This document shows, in pieces, positions 16,422 to 24,775 of a DNA stretch of 59,890 nt (the stretch's first letter is position 1; the number at the start of each line of letters is the position of its first letter). The notes beneath the pieces were generated by a model that made no database searches, was not told the DNA's origin, and was given only the letters and a program-made list of their open reading frames with translations. The stretch covers positions 1-59,890 of the forward strand of contig UQUL01000009.1 of the NCBI GenBank assembly GCA_900544235.1, written 5' to 3'. The DNA comes from an uncultured Collinsella sp. GTDB lineage: Bacteria > Actinomycetota > Coriobacteriia > Coriobacteriales > Coriobacteriaceae. The position numbers and the translations under genes are program-made.

Positions 16422-17180
16422 GTGCTCAAAGCAGTCGTTTTCGATATGGACGAGACGCTTCTTAGCATCAACCTCAACGCGTTCATCCTTCGCTATTTTA
16501 AGGATGTCTCGTCGATGCTCGCGGATATCGGGCGCCGCAGCCGCGGTGGCACGATGGCACGCCTCAGCACCATCTTGGTCGACCTCAACGCCAATCGCCG
16601 AAGCGGCACGGACAATCGCACCAATCTTGAGTTTTACCGCGCCGAGGTCGAGCGCCGATGCGGCATCTGCCTCTCGGACCCACTCATCTACGAGGCGTTT
16701 ACCTACTACGAGCGCGAAGTTCTTCCGTACAAGAACGACAATATCATTAACGCCCACGCCATGCCGGGCGCACACGCCGCGCTCCAGGCCGTACAGGACG
16801 CAGGGCTGCGTTGCGCGCTCTTTACCAACCCCAGCTTTCCCCAGGGGGCCATCGAGTGCCGCATGGGTTGGGGCGACCTGGCCGACGCTCCCTTTGAGCT
16901 CGTCACGCACATGGGAAACGCCACCCGCTGCAAGCCCGATGCCACCTACTATCTAGAGCAGCTTCAGGTGATGGGGCTCGAGCCGCACGAGGTCCTTATG
17001 GTGGGCAACGATCCCAAACGCGACTTCCCGTCCCCCGATTGCGGCATCCAAACCGCCTTTGTGGGCCAGGGCAAGCCCAGCCGAGCCACCTGGCGCGGAA
17101 CCATGGAAGACTTCGCCCGCGACTTCAACGCCGTAGTCGAGGCCTTCTACGAACACCAAGTAGCCGACGAACTGTCCTAG
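16422..17180 (+). CDS. HAD-superfamily hydrolase
   Basis: 252 residues from a GTG start with AAAGG seven bases upstream. HAD motif I is FDMDETLL (aspartates at 8 and 10), motif II is LFTNPS (about 130), the lysine is in CKPDATYY (about 170) and motif III is MVGNDPKRDF (about 193-202). All catalytic residues are present, so it is probably a small-molecule phosphatase; the substrate is unknown. Its stop overlaps the stop region of the convergent cyuA gene by four bases. Confidence 0.85.
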   Translation: MLKAVVFDMDETLLSINLNAFILRYFKDVSSMLADIGRRSRGGTMARLSTILVDLNANRRSGTDNRTNLEFYRAEVERRCGICLSDPLIYEAFTYYEREVLPYKNDNIINAHAMPGAHAALQAVQDAGLRCALFTNPSFPQGAIECRMGWGDLADAPFELVTHMGNATRCKPDATYYLEQLQVMGLEPHEVLMVGNDPKRDFPSPDCGIQTAFVGQGKPSRATWRGTMEDFARDFNAVVEAFYEHQVADELS

Positions 17181-18496
17181 CAAACTTGGGTTTTGCCGAT
17201 CATGATGTTGAGGATTTCGACGTCGGTATCCTTCATGCCCACGCGGCCCACGTAGCCCATGCTGGCGATTGTCTGCTCGACGGTATCCTGTATCAAGCCC
17301 TCGCCGGCACGGAAGCCGCGGCCCTGCATGGCCATATCATGGCCCAGAATCGCCGCATCGACGGCAGCGGAAATCTTGGCGGCACAGCTTGCCTTGGCGC
17401 CATCGCACACGATGCCGCCCACGTTGCCGAGCGTGTTCGAAACCGTCGCGCCAATCTGCTCGCGCGTGCCACCGCACAGCCAGGTAATCGCGGCGCCGGC
17501 GCCGCACGCGGCGCAAATAGCACCGCAAAACGCCGAGAGCGCACCGATATAGCTCTTGATATGCACGGCGATAAGATCGGACAGCATCACGGCGCGCACC
17601 AGGCGATCGTGGTCGCAGCGCAGGTACTCGGCATACTCCATAACGGGCAATGCACAGGTAATGCCCTGATTGCCCGAACCGCACACAATGGCGACCGGCA
17701 GCGCGCAGCCGTTCATGCGGGCGTCGGACCCGGCGGCTGCACGGGCACGGGCACGGCAGGCGACGTCATCGGCACGAGCACCCAGCAGCGTACGGCCCAC
17801 CTCGGCACCCCAAGCATGCGCCAGGCCCTCGGCGCTGATCGCGCCGTTCAGCTCAATCTGACGCTCAACGGCAGCGCGGGCGCCATCGATGTCACCGTCC
17901 TCGATAAAGTCGATGATGGACTCAATCGACATGGGCGTGTCGGCCTTATCCGCCGCCCGCTCGGCCACCACGCGCTCGGCGCAGGCGGCACACTCCCCCG
18001 CCGACTTGCCGCATACCGGAATACCGTCGAGCGTATGGCACGTGACATTGGTGTGGTGATCGGTAATCTCGACAACGGCGGTATGGCCCCCGGCCGTGGC
18101 AGTCACCTTGATGTAGAGGTTGGGCACACCCTCGACAAGCGACACATCGCAGTAGCCGGCGTCGGCGAGGAGCTCGGTCACGCGAGCACGGTCTTCATCG
18201 TTAACGCTCTCGAGCACCTCGAGCGCGCTCTTGGCGTCGCCGCCCACGGCACCCAGCACGGCCGCCGCCTCAATACCGTGCATGCCGCCCGAGTTGGGCA
18301 CGGTCACGCTCTTAACGTTCTTGATGATATTGCCCGAGCAGGCAACATCCATATGATCGGGTTCGCAACCGAGCGTCTGGCTCGCCAGCGCCGCTGCATA
18401 GGCAACGGCAATGGGCTCGGTGCAGCCGAGTGCACAGACAAGCTCGCGGTTCAAAACATCGCAAAACGCGGCATCACGAAGGGAATCGGTAGGCAT
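17177..18496 (-). CDS. cyuA: L-cysteine desulfidase family protein (CyuA/YhaM)
   Basis: 439 residues of the UPF0597 / serine-dehydratase-alpha-like family. Members use a [4Fe-4S] cluster to split L-cysteine into pyruvate, ammonia and sulfide. Conserved cysteine segments are visible: GCTEPIA (about 24-30), CGSGNQG (about 269-275) and GGIVCDGAKASCAAKI (about 362-377). Cysteine-rich throughout, as expected for an oxygen-sensitive enzyme of an anaerobe. It could supply sulfide for MetY, an inference from pathway logic only, since the genes are not linked. A cysteine transporter is not adjacent. Confidence 0.85.
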   Translation of the reverse strand: MPTDSLRDAAFCDVLNRELVCALGCTEPIAVAYAAALASQTLGCEPDHMDVACSGNIIKNVKSVTVPNSGGMHGIEAAAVLGAVGGDAKSALEVLESVNDEDRARVTELLADAGYCDVSLVEGVPNLYIKVTATAGGHTAVVEITDHHTNVTCHTLDGIPVCGKSAGECAACAERVVAERAADKADTPMSIESIIDFIEDGDIDGARAAVERQIELNGAISAEGLAHAWGAEVGRTLLGARADDVACRARARAAAGSDARMNGCALPVAIVCGSGNQGITCALPVMEYAEYLRCDHDRLVRAVMLSDLIAVHIKSYIGALSAFCGAICAACGAGAAITWLCGGTREQIGATVSNTLGNVGGIVCDGAKASCAAKISAAVDAAILGHDMAMQGRGFRAGEGLIQDTVEQTIASMGYVGRVGMKDTDVEILNIMIGKTQVC

Positions 18497-18768
18497 AGGT
18501 ATCTCCTGCTTGCATAACGGGCTTGGCTCTCATTAATAGTTAGCTCTTTTATTTGATAACAATGCATCAAAAACCGCAACCCAGGTTCCGGTAGACGGCG
18601 TTCAGGCGCAAACTGGCGGCATTCATTCATGAGAAGCCGGTCTTGTTGCATGCTAAAGCGTTTGACCAAAAAACGCGCGAGCGTTTACGCAAAAGTCGCG
18701 CTATCATGCAGTCGAAAGCGGTAAACACCTTTAGCATTTGCGCCGCACAGAACAGAGAGGAACCATCT

Positions 18769-19236
18769 ATGAAGATCGGTATCGGTAACGATCACGCCGC
18801 CGTCGAGCTCAAGAACATCATCTCCGAGCACCTGAAGGAGCGCGGCTGCGAGGTCGTGAACTTTGGCACCGACACCTCCGAGAGCTTTGACTACCCCATC
18901 GCCGGCTACAAGGTGGGTAAGGCCGTTGCCAACGGCGACGTCGACCTGGGCATCCTCATCTGTGGCACCGGTGTCGGAATTAGCCTGGCTGCCAACAAGG
19001 TCGAGGGTGTACGCGCCGTCGTGTGCTCCGAACCCTTCAGCGCCAAGCTCTCCCGCATGCACAACAACACCAACGTGCTCGCCTTTGGTGCTCGCGTCGT
19101 GGGCTCCGAGCTCGCCAAGATGATCGTCGACGAGTGGCTCGACGCCGAGTTTGAGGGCGGCCGCCACGAGCGTCGCGTCAATCTCCTCAACGAGATCGAC
19201 CAGACCCGTGGACTCAAGGTCGTCGACGAGGCTTAA
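18769..19236 (+). CDS. rpiB: ribose-5-phosphate isomerase B
   Basis: 155 residues. Interconverts ribose 5-phosphate and ribulose 5-phosphate in the pentose phosphate pathway. The active-site base C65 lies in GILICGTGVGISLAANK, and GNDHA near the N-terminus includes the substrate-binding histidine H9. The ATG at 18769 follows AGAGAGG; an upstream in-frame extension to 18643 has no support. LacA/LacB isomerases are related, but Cys65 and the single-gene context favour RpiB. Confidence 0.93.
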   Translation: MKIGIGNDHAAVELKNIISEHLKERGCEVVNFGTDTSESFDYPIAGYKVGKAVANGDVDLGILICGTGVGISLAANKVEGVRAVVCSEPFSAKLSRMHNNTNVLAFGARVVGSELAKMIVDEWLDAEFEGGRHERRVNLLNEIDQTRGLKVVDEA

Positions 19237-19263
19237 AGACCTACAAAGCCATACGCTATAGCC

Positions 19264-19298
19264 AGCCCCCGCCCGGAAGAAACATCCGGACGGGGGCT
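19264..19298 (+). terminator. intrinsic terminator after rpiB
   Basis: Stem AGCCCCCGCCCGGA with TCCGGACGGGGGCT (one mismatch, seven-base loop) followed by CTTT, 28 bases after the rpiB stop. Confidence 0.88.
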
Positions 19299-19338
19299 CT
19301 TTAGTAGATTTCTAGGCGTTTACCAAAAATCTACTGGA

Positions 19339-19375
19339 ATAAAAAGGGCGCCGCGGATGGAGTTCCGCGGCGCCC
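19339..19375 (-). terminator. intrinsic terminator after ndk
   Basis: Perfect 12-pair stem GGGCGCCGCGGA/TCCGCGGCGCCC with a six-base loop, followed by TTTTTATT on the minus strand, 39 bases after the ndk stop. Confidence 0.93.
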
Positions 19376-19413
19376 AAGCCACACGCTAACAGCTTTAAGG
19401 AGTCAAAGCTGGT

Positions 19414-19818
19414 TTAGCCAAAGAAGCGCTTAATCTCGATCTCGGCGTTCTCCAAGCAGTCGGAGCCGTGGATTACGTTGGCGTTGACATCGACAGCGAA
19501 GTCGCCGCGAATGGTGCCGGGAGCAGCATCAAGCGGATTGGTAGCGCCCATAAGGGTGCGCATCTTGGAGACAGCGGAGAGACCGGAAACGACCATCTTG
19601 ACGACCGGACCGCTCGTCATAAAGTCGCAGAGACCGCCAAAAAAGGGCTTGTCGGCCAGATGGGCGTAGTGCTCCTCGACGGTAGCACGCTCGAGCGTGG
19701 TCATCTCCATGCGCTCGATGACAAGGCCGCTGCGCTCAATGCGAGCAACGATCTCGCCGATCTTGCGGTCGCGCACCGCGTCGGGCTTAATCATGATGAA
19801 GGTCTTCTCGATAGCCAT
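19414..19818 (-). CDS. ndk: nucleoside diphosphate kinase
   Basis: 134 residues, normal length. Balances NTP and dNTP pools by phosphate transfer through the catalytic histidine H117 in NVIHGSD; KPDAV at 11-15 is the other family mark. The ATG at 19818 has GAAAGG seven bases upstream. Ends at a strong terminator; no operon partner. Confidence 0.95.
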   Translation of the reverse strand: MAIEKTFIMIKPDAVRDRKIGEIVARIERSGLVIERMEMTTLERATVEEHYAHLADKPFFGGLCDFMTSGPVVKMVVSGLSAVSKMRTLMGATNPLDAAPGTIRGDFAVDVNANVIHGSDCLENAEIEIKRFFG

Positions 19819-20117
19819 AGGGTAGCCTTTCAAGTAGGTTCGCGCGTGCCCAAGTCCCATTCCGGCACTCGCCTGGACTGCATCGTAACAGAGTTTTAGC
19901 TGCTGTTAAACAAAAAGCTGTTTATTGAAACGTTACAATTTATTAAAACGTTCCATATGTGTCACTTCTGTTTCGAAGCCCGATTAGAGTACCATCCGAC
20001 CGCGCATCAACCGCACCGAACCGAGCGGACGGTCGGTTGCCGCCCGTGAACGTACCCCCTTCACAACCTGCCCAAAGGTCCTACAGAAGTTCTCGACAAG
20101 CCCCTTCCCCATCGCAA
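19819..20117. other. ndk upstream region with a tandem near-repeat
   Basis: Contains TTATTGAAACGTT (19922-19934) and TTATTAAAACGTT (19940-19952), two near-identical 13-mers 18 bases apart in an AT-rich patch about 100-130 bases before ndk. They could be operator half-sites. The remaining 160 bases up to the argH terminator show nothing I can identify. Confidence 0.4.
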
Positions 20118-20152
20118 CAAAATACGGGCGTCCGCAGCAGCAGACGCCCGTA
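20118..20152 (-). terminator. intrinsic terminator after argH
   Basis: Perfect ten-pair stem TACGGGCGTC/GACGCCCGTA (20123-20132 with 20143-20152), followed on the minus strand by TTTTGTTG. Confidence 0.85.
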
Positions 20153-20204
20153 AAAACAAAAAACGATTTATAAATAAATGGCCAAAGCAGATTCAACTAA
20201 ACCC

Positions 20205-21635
20205 TTACTTTGCCCCGTGGCCCATCTCGACGACCTTGGTCAGCGATCCAAGCACGCCTTCGTCGTCGACGAGTTGTGCCTGGGCACGCTGCAGCTGCAC
20301 GGCAACGGCGGCAGGGGCGGTACCGCCCTCGGTCGTGCGCGCGGCGACAATCGACGGGATGTCGAGCGCCTCGGTAATATCGTGCTCAAAGAGCGGGCTT
20401 GCCTCTTGGAACACCTCAAACGGCAGGTCCTCAAGATTGCAGCCGCGCTTCTCGCACATCAGGACCAAATGGCCCACCACGGCGTGTGCCTCGCGGAACG
20501 GCAGGCCACGCTTGGCCAGGTAATCGGCAACATCGGTGGCGGCAAGGTGTCCCACGCCGCACTCGCGCGCCATGGCATCCTCGTTGACGGTCCAGGTCGA
20601 AATCATACCGGCCATAACGGACAGGCACTGCATGAGCGTATGGGCGGTATCGAGCGCACCCTCCTTGTCCTCCTGCAAGTCCTTGTTATAAGCGAGCGGC
20701 AGGCCCTTCATGGTCACGAGCAACTGCACGAGGTTGCCATAGACTCGGCCGCTCTTGCCGCGGATAAGCTCAGCAAAATCGGGGTTCTTCTTCTGCGGCA
20801 TGATGGACGAGCCAGTGGAGTACGAGTCGGAAAGCGTGATAAAGCCAAATTCGGAGCTCGACCACAGCACGATCTCCTCGGAAAGACGCGACAAGTGCAT
20901 CGCCATGACGGAACCGGCGTAATGCAGGTCAAGGAGGAAATCACGGTCGGAAACCGCATCGAGCGAGTTGGGAATCACGCCCGCAAAGCCAAGTTCGGCA
21001 GCCGTCATCTGACGATCGAGCGGATAGCTCGTACCGGCAAGCGCGGCAGCGCCCAGCGGGCAGTTGTCGGCAGCATCAAAGGCGGCCTTCAGGCGTGTAA
21101 AGTCGCGCGCGAACATCCAAGAATACGCCAGCAGATGATGCGACAGCAGCACGGGCTGAGCATGCTGCATGTGCGTGTAGCCCGGCAGAATCACCTTGTC
21201 GTACTTCTTGGCCGCATCCACCAGCACATGACGCAGCTCAAGATTGGCCTCCATGAGCTCTTTGGCCAGCGCCTTGACGCCCAGGCGCGTATCGGTCGCC
21301 ACCTGGTCGTTACGCGAACGCCCGGTATGCAGGCGCTTACCGGCCTCGCCGATGCGGCGCGTCAGCTCGCTCTCGATGGACATGTGAATGTCCTCGTCGT
21401 TGATGTCGAAGGTGAAGTTGCCGGCATCGATATCCTGTTCGATTCCGGTCAGACCCTCGGCAATCGCCTGCTCGTCCTCGGCGCTGATAATGCCCTGGGC
21501 CGCCAGCATCTTGGCATGCGCCTTAGAGCCGGCGATATCCTGCTTATAGAGATGTTTGTCGACCGGCAACGACGCGCCAAACTCCTGCGTGACCTCGGCC
21601 ACGCCCGCCTCAAAACGACCGCCCCAAAGAGCCAT
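20205..21635 (-). CDS. argH: argininosuccinate lyase
   Basis: 476 residues. Splits argininosuccinate into arginine and fumarate, the last arginine-synthesis step. Fumarase-superfamily signature GSSIMPQKKNP at about 275-285 with the catalytic serine loop, SRNDQ (about 107-111) and TH in YTHMQHAQP (about 154-155) are present. The ATG at 21635 starts the conserved WGGRF segment and follows AAAGGGG by eight bases. That ribosome-binding stretch, AAAGGGGACGGTTCC, resembles half of the window's GGGAC-type repeats. It lies downstream of argG with a small ORF in between. Confidence 0.95.
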   Translation of the reverse strand: MALWGGRFEAGVAEVTQEFGASLPVDKHLYKQDIAGSKAHAKMLAAQGIISAEDEQAIAEGLTGIEQDIDAGNFTFDINDEDIHMSIESELTRRIGEAGKRLHTGRSRNDQVATDTRLGVKALAKELMEANLELRHVLVDAAKKYDKVILPGYTHMQHAQPVLLSHHLLAYSWMFARDFTRLKAAFDAADNCPLGAAALAGTSYPLDRQMTAAELGFAGVIPNSLDAVSDRDFLLDLHYAGSVMAMHLSRLSEEIVLWSSSEFGFITLSDSYSTGSSIMPQKKNPDFAELIRGKSGRVYGNLVQLLVTMKGLPLAYNKDLQEDKEGALDTAHTLMQCLSVMAGMISTWTVNEDAMARECGVGHLAATDVADYLAKRGLPFREAHAVVGHLVLMCEKRGCNLEDLPFEVFQEASPLFEHDITEALDIPSIVAARTTEGGTAPAAVAVQLQRAQAQLVDDEGVLGSLTKVVEMGHGAK

Positions 21636-21753
21636 GGAACCGTCCCCTTTCATCGAATACCAAAACAAGCGCCCAAAGCAGTGCGCCATATCGCTAAAGC
21701 GATTTTTCAACCGCTAGTTTTACACACTCCCTGCCGCGCGCGGGGCCATGTAG

Positions 21754-21924
21754 CTAATTTGCAAAGAAGTGACGCACCATGCACTTGGCGCCCAACGTCT
21801 CCCTCCGGATGTTGCCCTGCGAACCATCGATCCAGGCCTTCAGGCTCATAGGGACATCCTCGACCTTTGCAGCATCGAACTCGGGCGCGAGGGCAAGTAA
21901 AGCATGCGCGATAGCATTGAACAT
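21754..21924 (-). CDS. small ORF of 56 residues between argG and argH
   Basis: ATG 21924 has GAGGAG with eight bases of spacing, and the frame runs 56 codons to TAG. The protein begins MFNAIAHALLALAPEFDA and ends GAKCMVRHFFAN; it is not membrane-like and has no motif I recognise. Codon use is like that of the neighbours (GCC, CTG, ATC), which supports real coding. Same strand as argG and argH, between the argG terminator-like hairpin and argH. It could be a conserved small protein or a regulator of the pathway; function unknown. Confidence 0.6.
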   Translation of the reverse strand: MFNAIAHALLALAPEFDAAKVEDVPMSLKAWIDGSQGNIRRETLGAKCMVRHFFAN

Positions 21925-21974
21925 AATGGATACTCCTCATACATATAGGCGCAGAGCCGCCAAATTGATAGAAG

Positions 21975-22004
21975 GAGCCCCGCCGGACAACCCCGGCGGG
22001 GCTC
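21975..22004 (-). terminator. terminator-like hairpin after argG
   Basis: Perfect 12-pair stem GAGCCCCGCCGG/CCGGCGGGGCTC with a six-base loop, followed by CTTCTATC on the minus strand. The U-run is weak, so partial read-through into the small ORF and argH is possible. Confidence 0.65.
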
Positions 22005-22157
22005 GGACTCAGCCGCAGACGCGGCATCATATATGCGGGCGGAACGTAGGGGCCACCGATGTTAAGAAGTGTCAGCAAGCATAACGAAAGGTAGGGACCC
22101 CGTGCGCCCGTTATGTATCACGCGGATGGGCCGCGCGGATACCAAGGAAAGGAAGAC

Positions 22158-23384
22158 TTAAGCCTGGGCGGCAGCGGAGCTGGGACCCTGGACCTTAGCC
22201 CACGTCTTGAGCGACAGCGTATCGATCTCGATAAAGCCAGCACTGGCCTTCTCGTCAAACGTGGTGTCGCGGTCGTAGGTAGCCAGACCGTAGTCATACA
22301 GGCTAAACGGGCTCTTGCGGCCGACGACATGGCAGTTGCCCTTAAAGAACTTCAGGCGGACGGTGCCGGTCACGAACTTCTGGGTGTCGGCCATAAAGGC
22401 GTCGAGCGCGTTTTTGAGCGGGCTGTACCACTGGCCGTTGTACACGGCGGTAGCCCAATCCTGCTCGAGCTTGATCTTGGTCTTGAGCAGGTCGCCCTCG
22501 ACGCAAATGTCCTCGAGCGCCTTGTGGGCGGTGATGAGTGTCAGGGCGCCGGGAACCTCATAGCACTCGCGGCTCTTGAGGCCCACCAGACGATCCTCGA
22601 CCAGGTCGAGACGGCCAAAGCCGTTGTCGCCCGAAATCTTGTTGAGGGCGATGACGATCTCGGAGAGTTTCATCTTCTTGCCGTCGACGGCGACGGGCTT
22701 GCCGGCCTCAAACTCAATCTCGGTATACGTCGGGGTGTCGGGCGTGTCCTCGGGATTCTTGGTCATAACCCAGGCGTCGTCGAGCGGCTCGTTCCAGGGA
22801 TCCTCAAGGTGGCCGCACTCAATGGCACGACCCCACAGGTTGTCGTCGATAGAATAGGGGTTATCGTTGGCACCCTCGGGAACCGGCACGTTGTGGGCGT
22901 GAGCATAGGCGACCTCGTCGGGACGGCACTTCAGATCCCACTCGCGAACCGGGGCGATAACCTTGAGCTCGGGGTCGAGGGCCTTGACGGCAGCCTCAAA
23001 ACGAACCTGGTCGTTACCCTTGCCGGTGCAGCCGTGGGCGACGTAGGTCGCGCCAAACTCGTGAGCGACCTCGACAAGCTTCTTGGCGAGCAGCGGGCGT
23101 GACAGGGCGGAGAGCAGCGGGTACTTGTTCTCGTACATGGAGTTTGCGGCGATGGCCTTAGTCAGGAACTCATCGGAGAACTCGTCGCGCAGGTCGAGCA
23201 CCTGGCAATCGAGAACGCCCAGGTCGAGCGCTTTCTGCTTCTTGGCATCCAGGCCGGTCTCCTCCTGGCCCACGTTGCCGCAGACGCAAACGACATCGAG
23301 ATTCTTCTCGTCCTGGAGCCACTTGACACATACGGATGTATCAAGACCACCGGAATATGCGAGAACGACTTTTTCCTTGCTCAT
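22158..23384 (-). CDS. argG: argininosuccinate synthase
   Basis: 408 residues. Joins citrulline and aspartate using ATP. The N-type ATP pyrophosphatase motif AYSGGLDTSV (8-17) and the AHGCTGKGNDQVRFE citrulline/aspartate loop (about 116-130) are intact. The ATG at 23384 is set by GAAAGGAA six bases upstream; the upstream in-frame extension has no site. It is preceded by a leader of about 380 bases containing an arginine-rich leader peptide and competing hairpins, so regulation by arginine supply is likely (inference). argH follows on the same strand; no other arg genes are in the window. Confidence 0.95.
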   Translation of the reverse strand: MSKEKVVLAYSGGLDTSVCVKWLQDEKNLDVVCVCGNVGQEETGLDAKKQKALDLGVLDCQVLDLRDEFSDEFLTKAIAANSMYENKYPLLSALSRPLLAKKLVEVAHEFGATYVAHGCTGKGNDQVRFEAAVKALDPELKVIAPVREWDLKCRPDEVAYAHAHNVPVPEGANDNPYSIDDNLWGRAIECGHLEDPWNEPLDDAWVMTKNPEDTPDTPTYTEIEFEAGKPVAVDGKKMKLSEIVIALNKISGDNGFGRLDLVEDRLVGLKSRECYEVPGALTLITAHKALEDICVEGDLLKTKIKLEQDWATAVYNGQWYSPLKNALDAFMADTQKFVTGTVRLKFFKGNCHVVGRKSPFSLYDYGLATYDRDTTFDEKASAGFIEIDTLSLKTWAKVQGPSSAAAQA

Positions 23385-23433
23385 GGCTGTTTCCTTTCGC
23401 CCTTGGTAGCTAGTTAGAACATCGGTCAGTTGC

Positions 23434-23598
23434 AAGTCATCTTGAGGTCAAAAACCGTGCAATATCAGGTTATTCAGCAGAATGCATCACAGGCATGCCC
23501 TAGAAACATGCGGCTATGTCGTGCATAAAACCCAACGACCTCAAAATGACTCTGTTGAGGCGTTACGCCCCATAAGGACAGAGACGATTGTTATCGTC
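23434..23598 (-). promoter_or_regulatory. candidate attenuator RNA between leader peptide and argG
   Basis: Read on the minus strand, four pairings follow the leader ORF. GACGAT/ATCGTC (23583-23598) spans its last Arg codons and stop. TGGGGCG/CGCCTCA (23556-23572, loop TAA) overlaps CCTCAA/TTGAGG, which in turn overlaps a 15-base arm (23539-23553) complementary with one wobble to 23434-23448. The last three are mutually exclusive, the logic of ribosome-controlled attenuation. A TTTTT run precedes the last arm, but I find no convincing terminator stem before it, so the output (termination or translation) is open. Confidence 0.55.
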
Positions 23599-23665
23599 GT
23601 CGGGAAATTGCGCGCTGGCGTCGGATGGCATTGTCTGCAGTAGTGATGATCTTTACGAACTGCAT
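23591..23665 (-). CDS. arginine-rich leader peptide of argG
   Basis: 24 codons with a very good ribosome-binding site (AAAGGAG, six-base spacing). The peptide begins MQFVKIITTADN and ends AIRRQRAISRRR: six of the last ten residues are arginine, four of them encoded by CGA, a codon rarely seen elsewhere in this window. A run of the pathway's end-product amino acid, just before overlapping hairpins and upstream of argG, is the hallmark of amino-acid attenuators such as trpL and hisL. Bacterial arginine genes are usually controlled by ArgR, so an arginine leader peptide here would be unusual. It is too short for normal gene finders. Confidence 0.7.
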   Translation of the reverse strand: MQFVKIITTADNAIRRQRAISRRR

Positions 23666-23768
23666 CTGCCTCTCCTTTCACCTATCGCCGGGCGCAATTC
23701 TAATATCGCAAACGGTACCTTTTCCTCGGTAAGCGGTTGTTTTTCCGTCTCCGTTTTCGATGGTCGCT

Positions 23769-23796
23769 ATATTACGCTAAAGTGCCCGCAGCACAA
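23769..23796 (-). promoter_or_regulatory. likely argG leader promoter
   Basis: TTGTGC (23791-23796) and TAATAT (23769-23774) on the minus strand with 16-base spacing, about 100 bases before the leader peptide. The adjacent 130 bases up to the divergent HAD gene are AT-rich and hold no other feature I can support. Confidence 0.5.
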
Positions 23797-23939
23797 GCGA
23801 CAAATTCAAATTTCTGAAAAGTTTTTTCATTAGTTTGTGAATAGTGATGCAAATACGCGCCAATCCTGCGAAAATACGGCCGACTAAGAGTTGATGGTTA
23901 TAACGTCTGAAACAAACTCGAAACGAAAGGCTCGCTTTT

Positions 23940-24767
23940 ATGCAAACTTACGAATCGGACGCCAATATCGGAAACATTAAGATTCTCGCCGTCGATATGG
24001 ACAAGACGTTACTAACCGACGAGCGCGTGTTACCACAGGGTCTTGATGAGCGCCTGGACAAGCTCGCCGACGCCGGCATCGTATTCTGCCCCGCCAGCGG
24101 GCGCCCTGCCCCCAAGCTCGAAGAGATGTTCGAGGACATCAAGAACCGCATCGCCTTTTGCCCCGATAACGGAGCGTGCGTGATATATCGCGGCAACTAT
24201 ATCTATAAAAGCAATATCGATGTGGCGCTGTATCAGCAGGTGCTCGCTCGTGCCTCGGAGGACCCGCGTGCCGTTCCCGTCCTGTGCTGCTACGACGAGT
24301 TCTATGTGCTCGCCCGCGACCATCAGTACCACGACGAGATCAGCGTGTACTACAACACGATCAACTACGTCGATAGCTTTGAGGGCATTGATATCGAGTC
24401 CAACAAGATTTCGATCTTCTTCCCCGCCTACGATGCCGAGCCAGCGTTTCGCGAGGACTACAACCCGGCGTTCTCGGACCGACTCTATGTCACCAATGCG
24501 GGCCGCGAGTGGATCGACTTTATGAACCTGGGCGTCGACAAAGGCGCCGGCGTCGCGCATCTGTGCGAGCAGCTGGGCATTGATATCGCCGACGCCGCTG
24601 CCGTGGGCGACACCTACAACGATATCCCCATGCTGGAGCGCGTCGGACACAGCTTTATCGTGGACAATGCCGAGGAGCACATGAACGCGCATGCCAAGTG
24701 GCGCATTCCGAGCAACAACGACGGAGGCGTACTGACGCTCATCGACGCCATCCTGGCGGCTCGTTAA
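23940..24767 (+). CDS. Cof-type HAD-IIB phosphatase
   Basis: 275 residues. Motif I AVDMDKTLL (aspartates 19 and 21), motif II CPASGRP (about 50-56), the lysine in NLGVDKGAGV (about 198-207) and motif III AVGDTYNDIPML (about 220-231) define the Cof subfamily with its large C2 cap. Such enzymes dephosphorylate sugar phosphates, nucleotides or cofactors; the substrate cannot be told. GAAAGG lies nine bases before the start. It ends eight bases before a large composite inverted repeat. Confidence 0.87.
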   Translation: MQTYESDANIGNIKILAVDMDKTLLTDERVLPQGLDERLDKLADAGIVFCPASGRPAPKLEEMFEDIKNRIAFCPDNGACVIYRGNYIYKSNIDVALYQQVLARASEDPRAVPVLCCYDEFYVLARDHQYHDEISVYYNTINYVDSFEGIDIESNKISIFFPAYDAEPAFREDYNPAFSDRLYVTNAGREWIDFMNLGVDKGAGVAHLCEQLGIDIADAAAVGDTYNDIPMLERVGHSFIVDNAEEHMNAHAKWRIPSNNDGGVLTLIDAILAAR

Positions 24768-24775
24768 ACTCGCCG

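Noticed and set aside
18643..18768. 42-residue N-terminal extension of RpiB
   Set aside because: RpiB begins MKIGIGNDHA in the family, and the ribosome-binding site sits just before 18769.
20178..21851. 557-residue ORF antisense to argH
   Set aside because: Long antisense frames occur opposite most genes here because GC-rich codon bias avoids stops; it lacks any protein-family feature. The same applies to large antisense frames over modC, rpsA, cyuA, pstC, murC and mraY-murD.
21707..22078. 123-residue minus-strand ORF between argG and argH
   Set aside because: Runs through the terminator-like hairpin, has no start signal and is out of frame with the better 56-codon ORF in the same place.
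23588..23833. 81-residue plus-strand ORF upstream of the HAD gene
   Set aside because: No ribosome-binding site and cysteine/serine-rich random look; it is the antisense of the argG leader peptide region.
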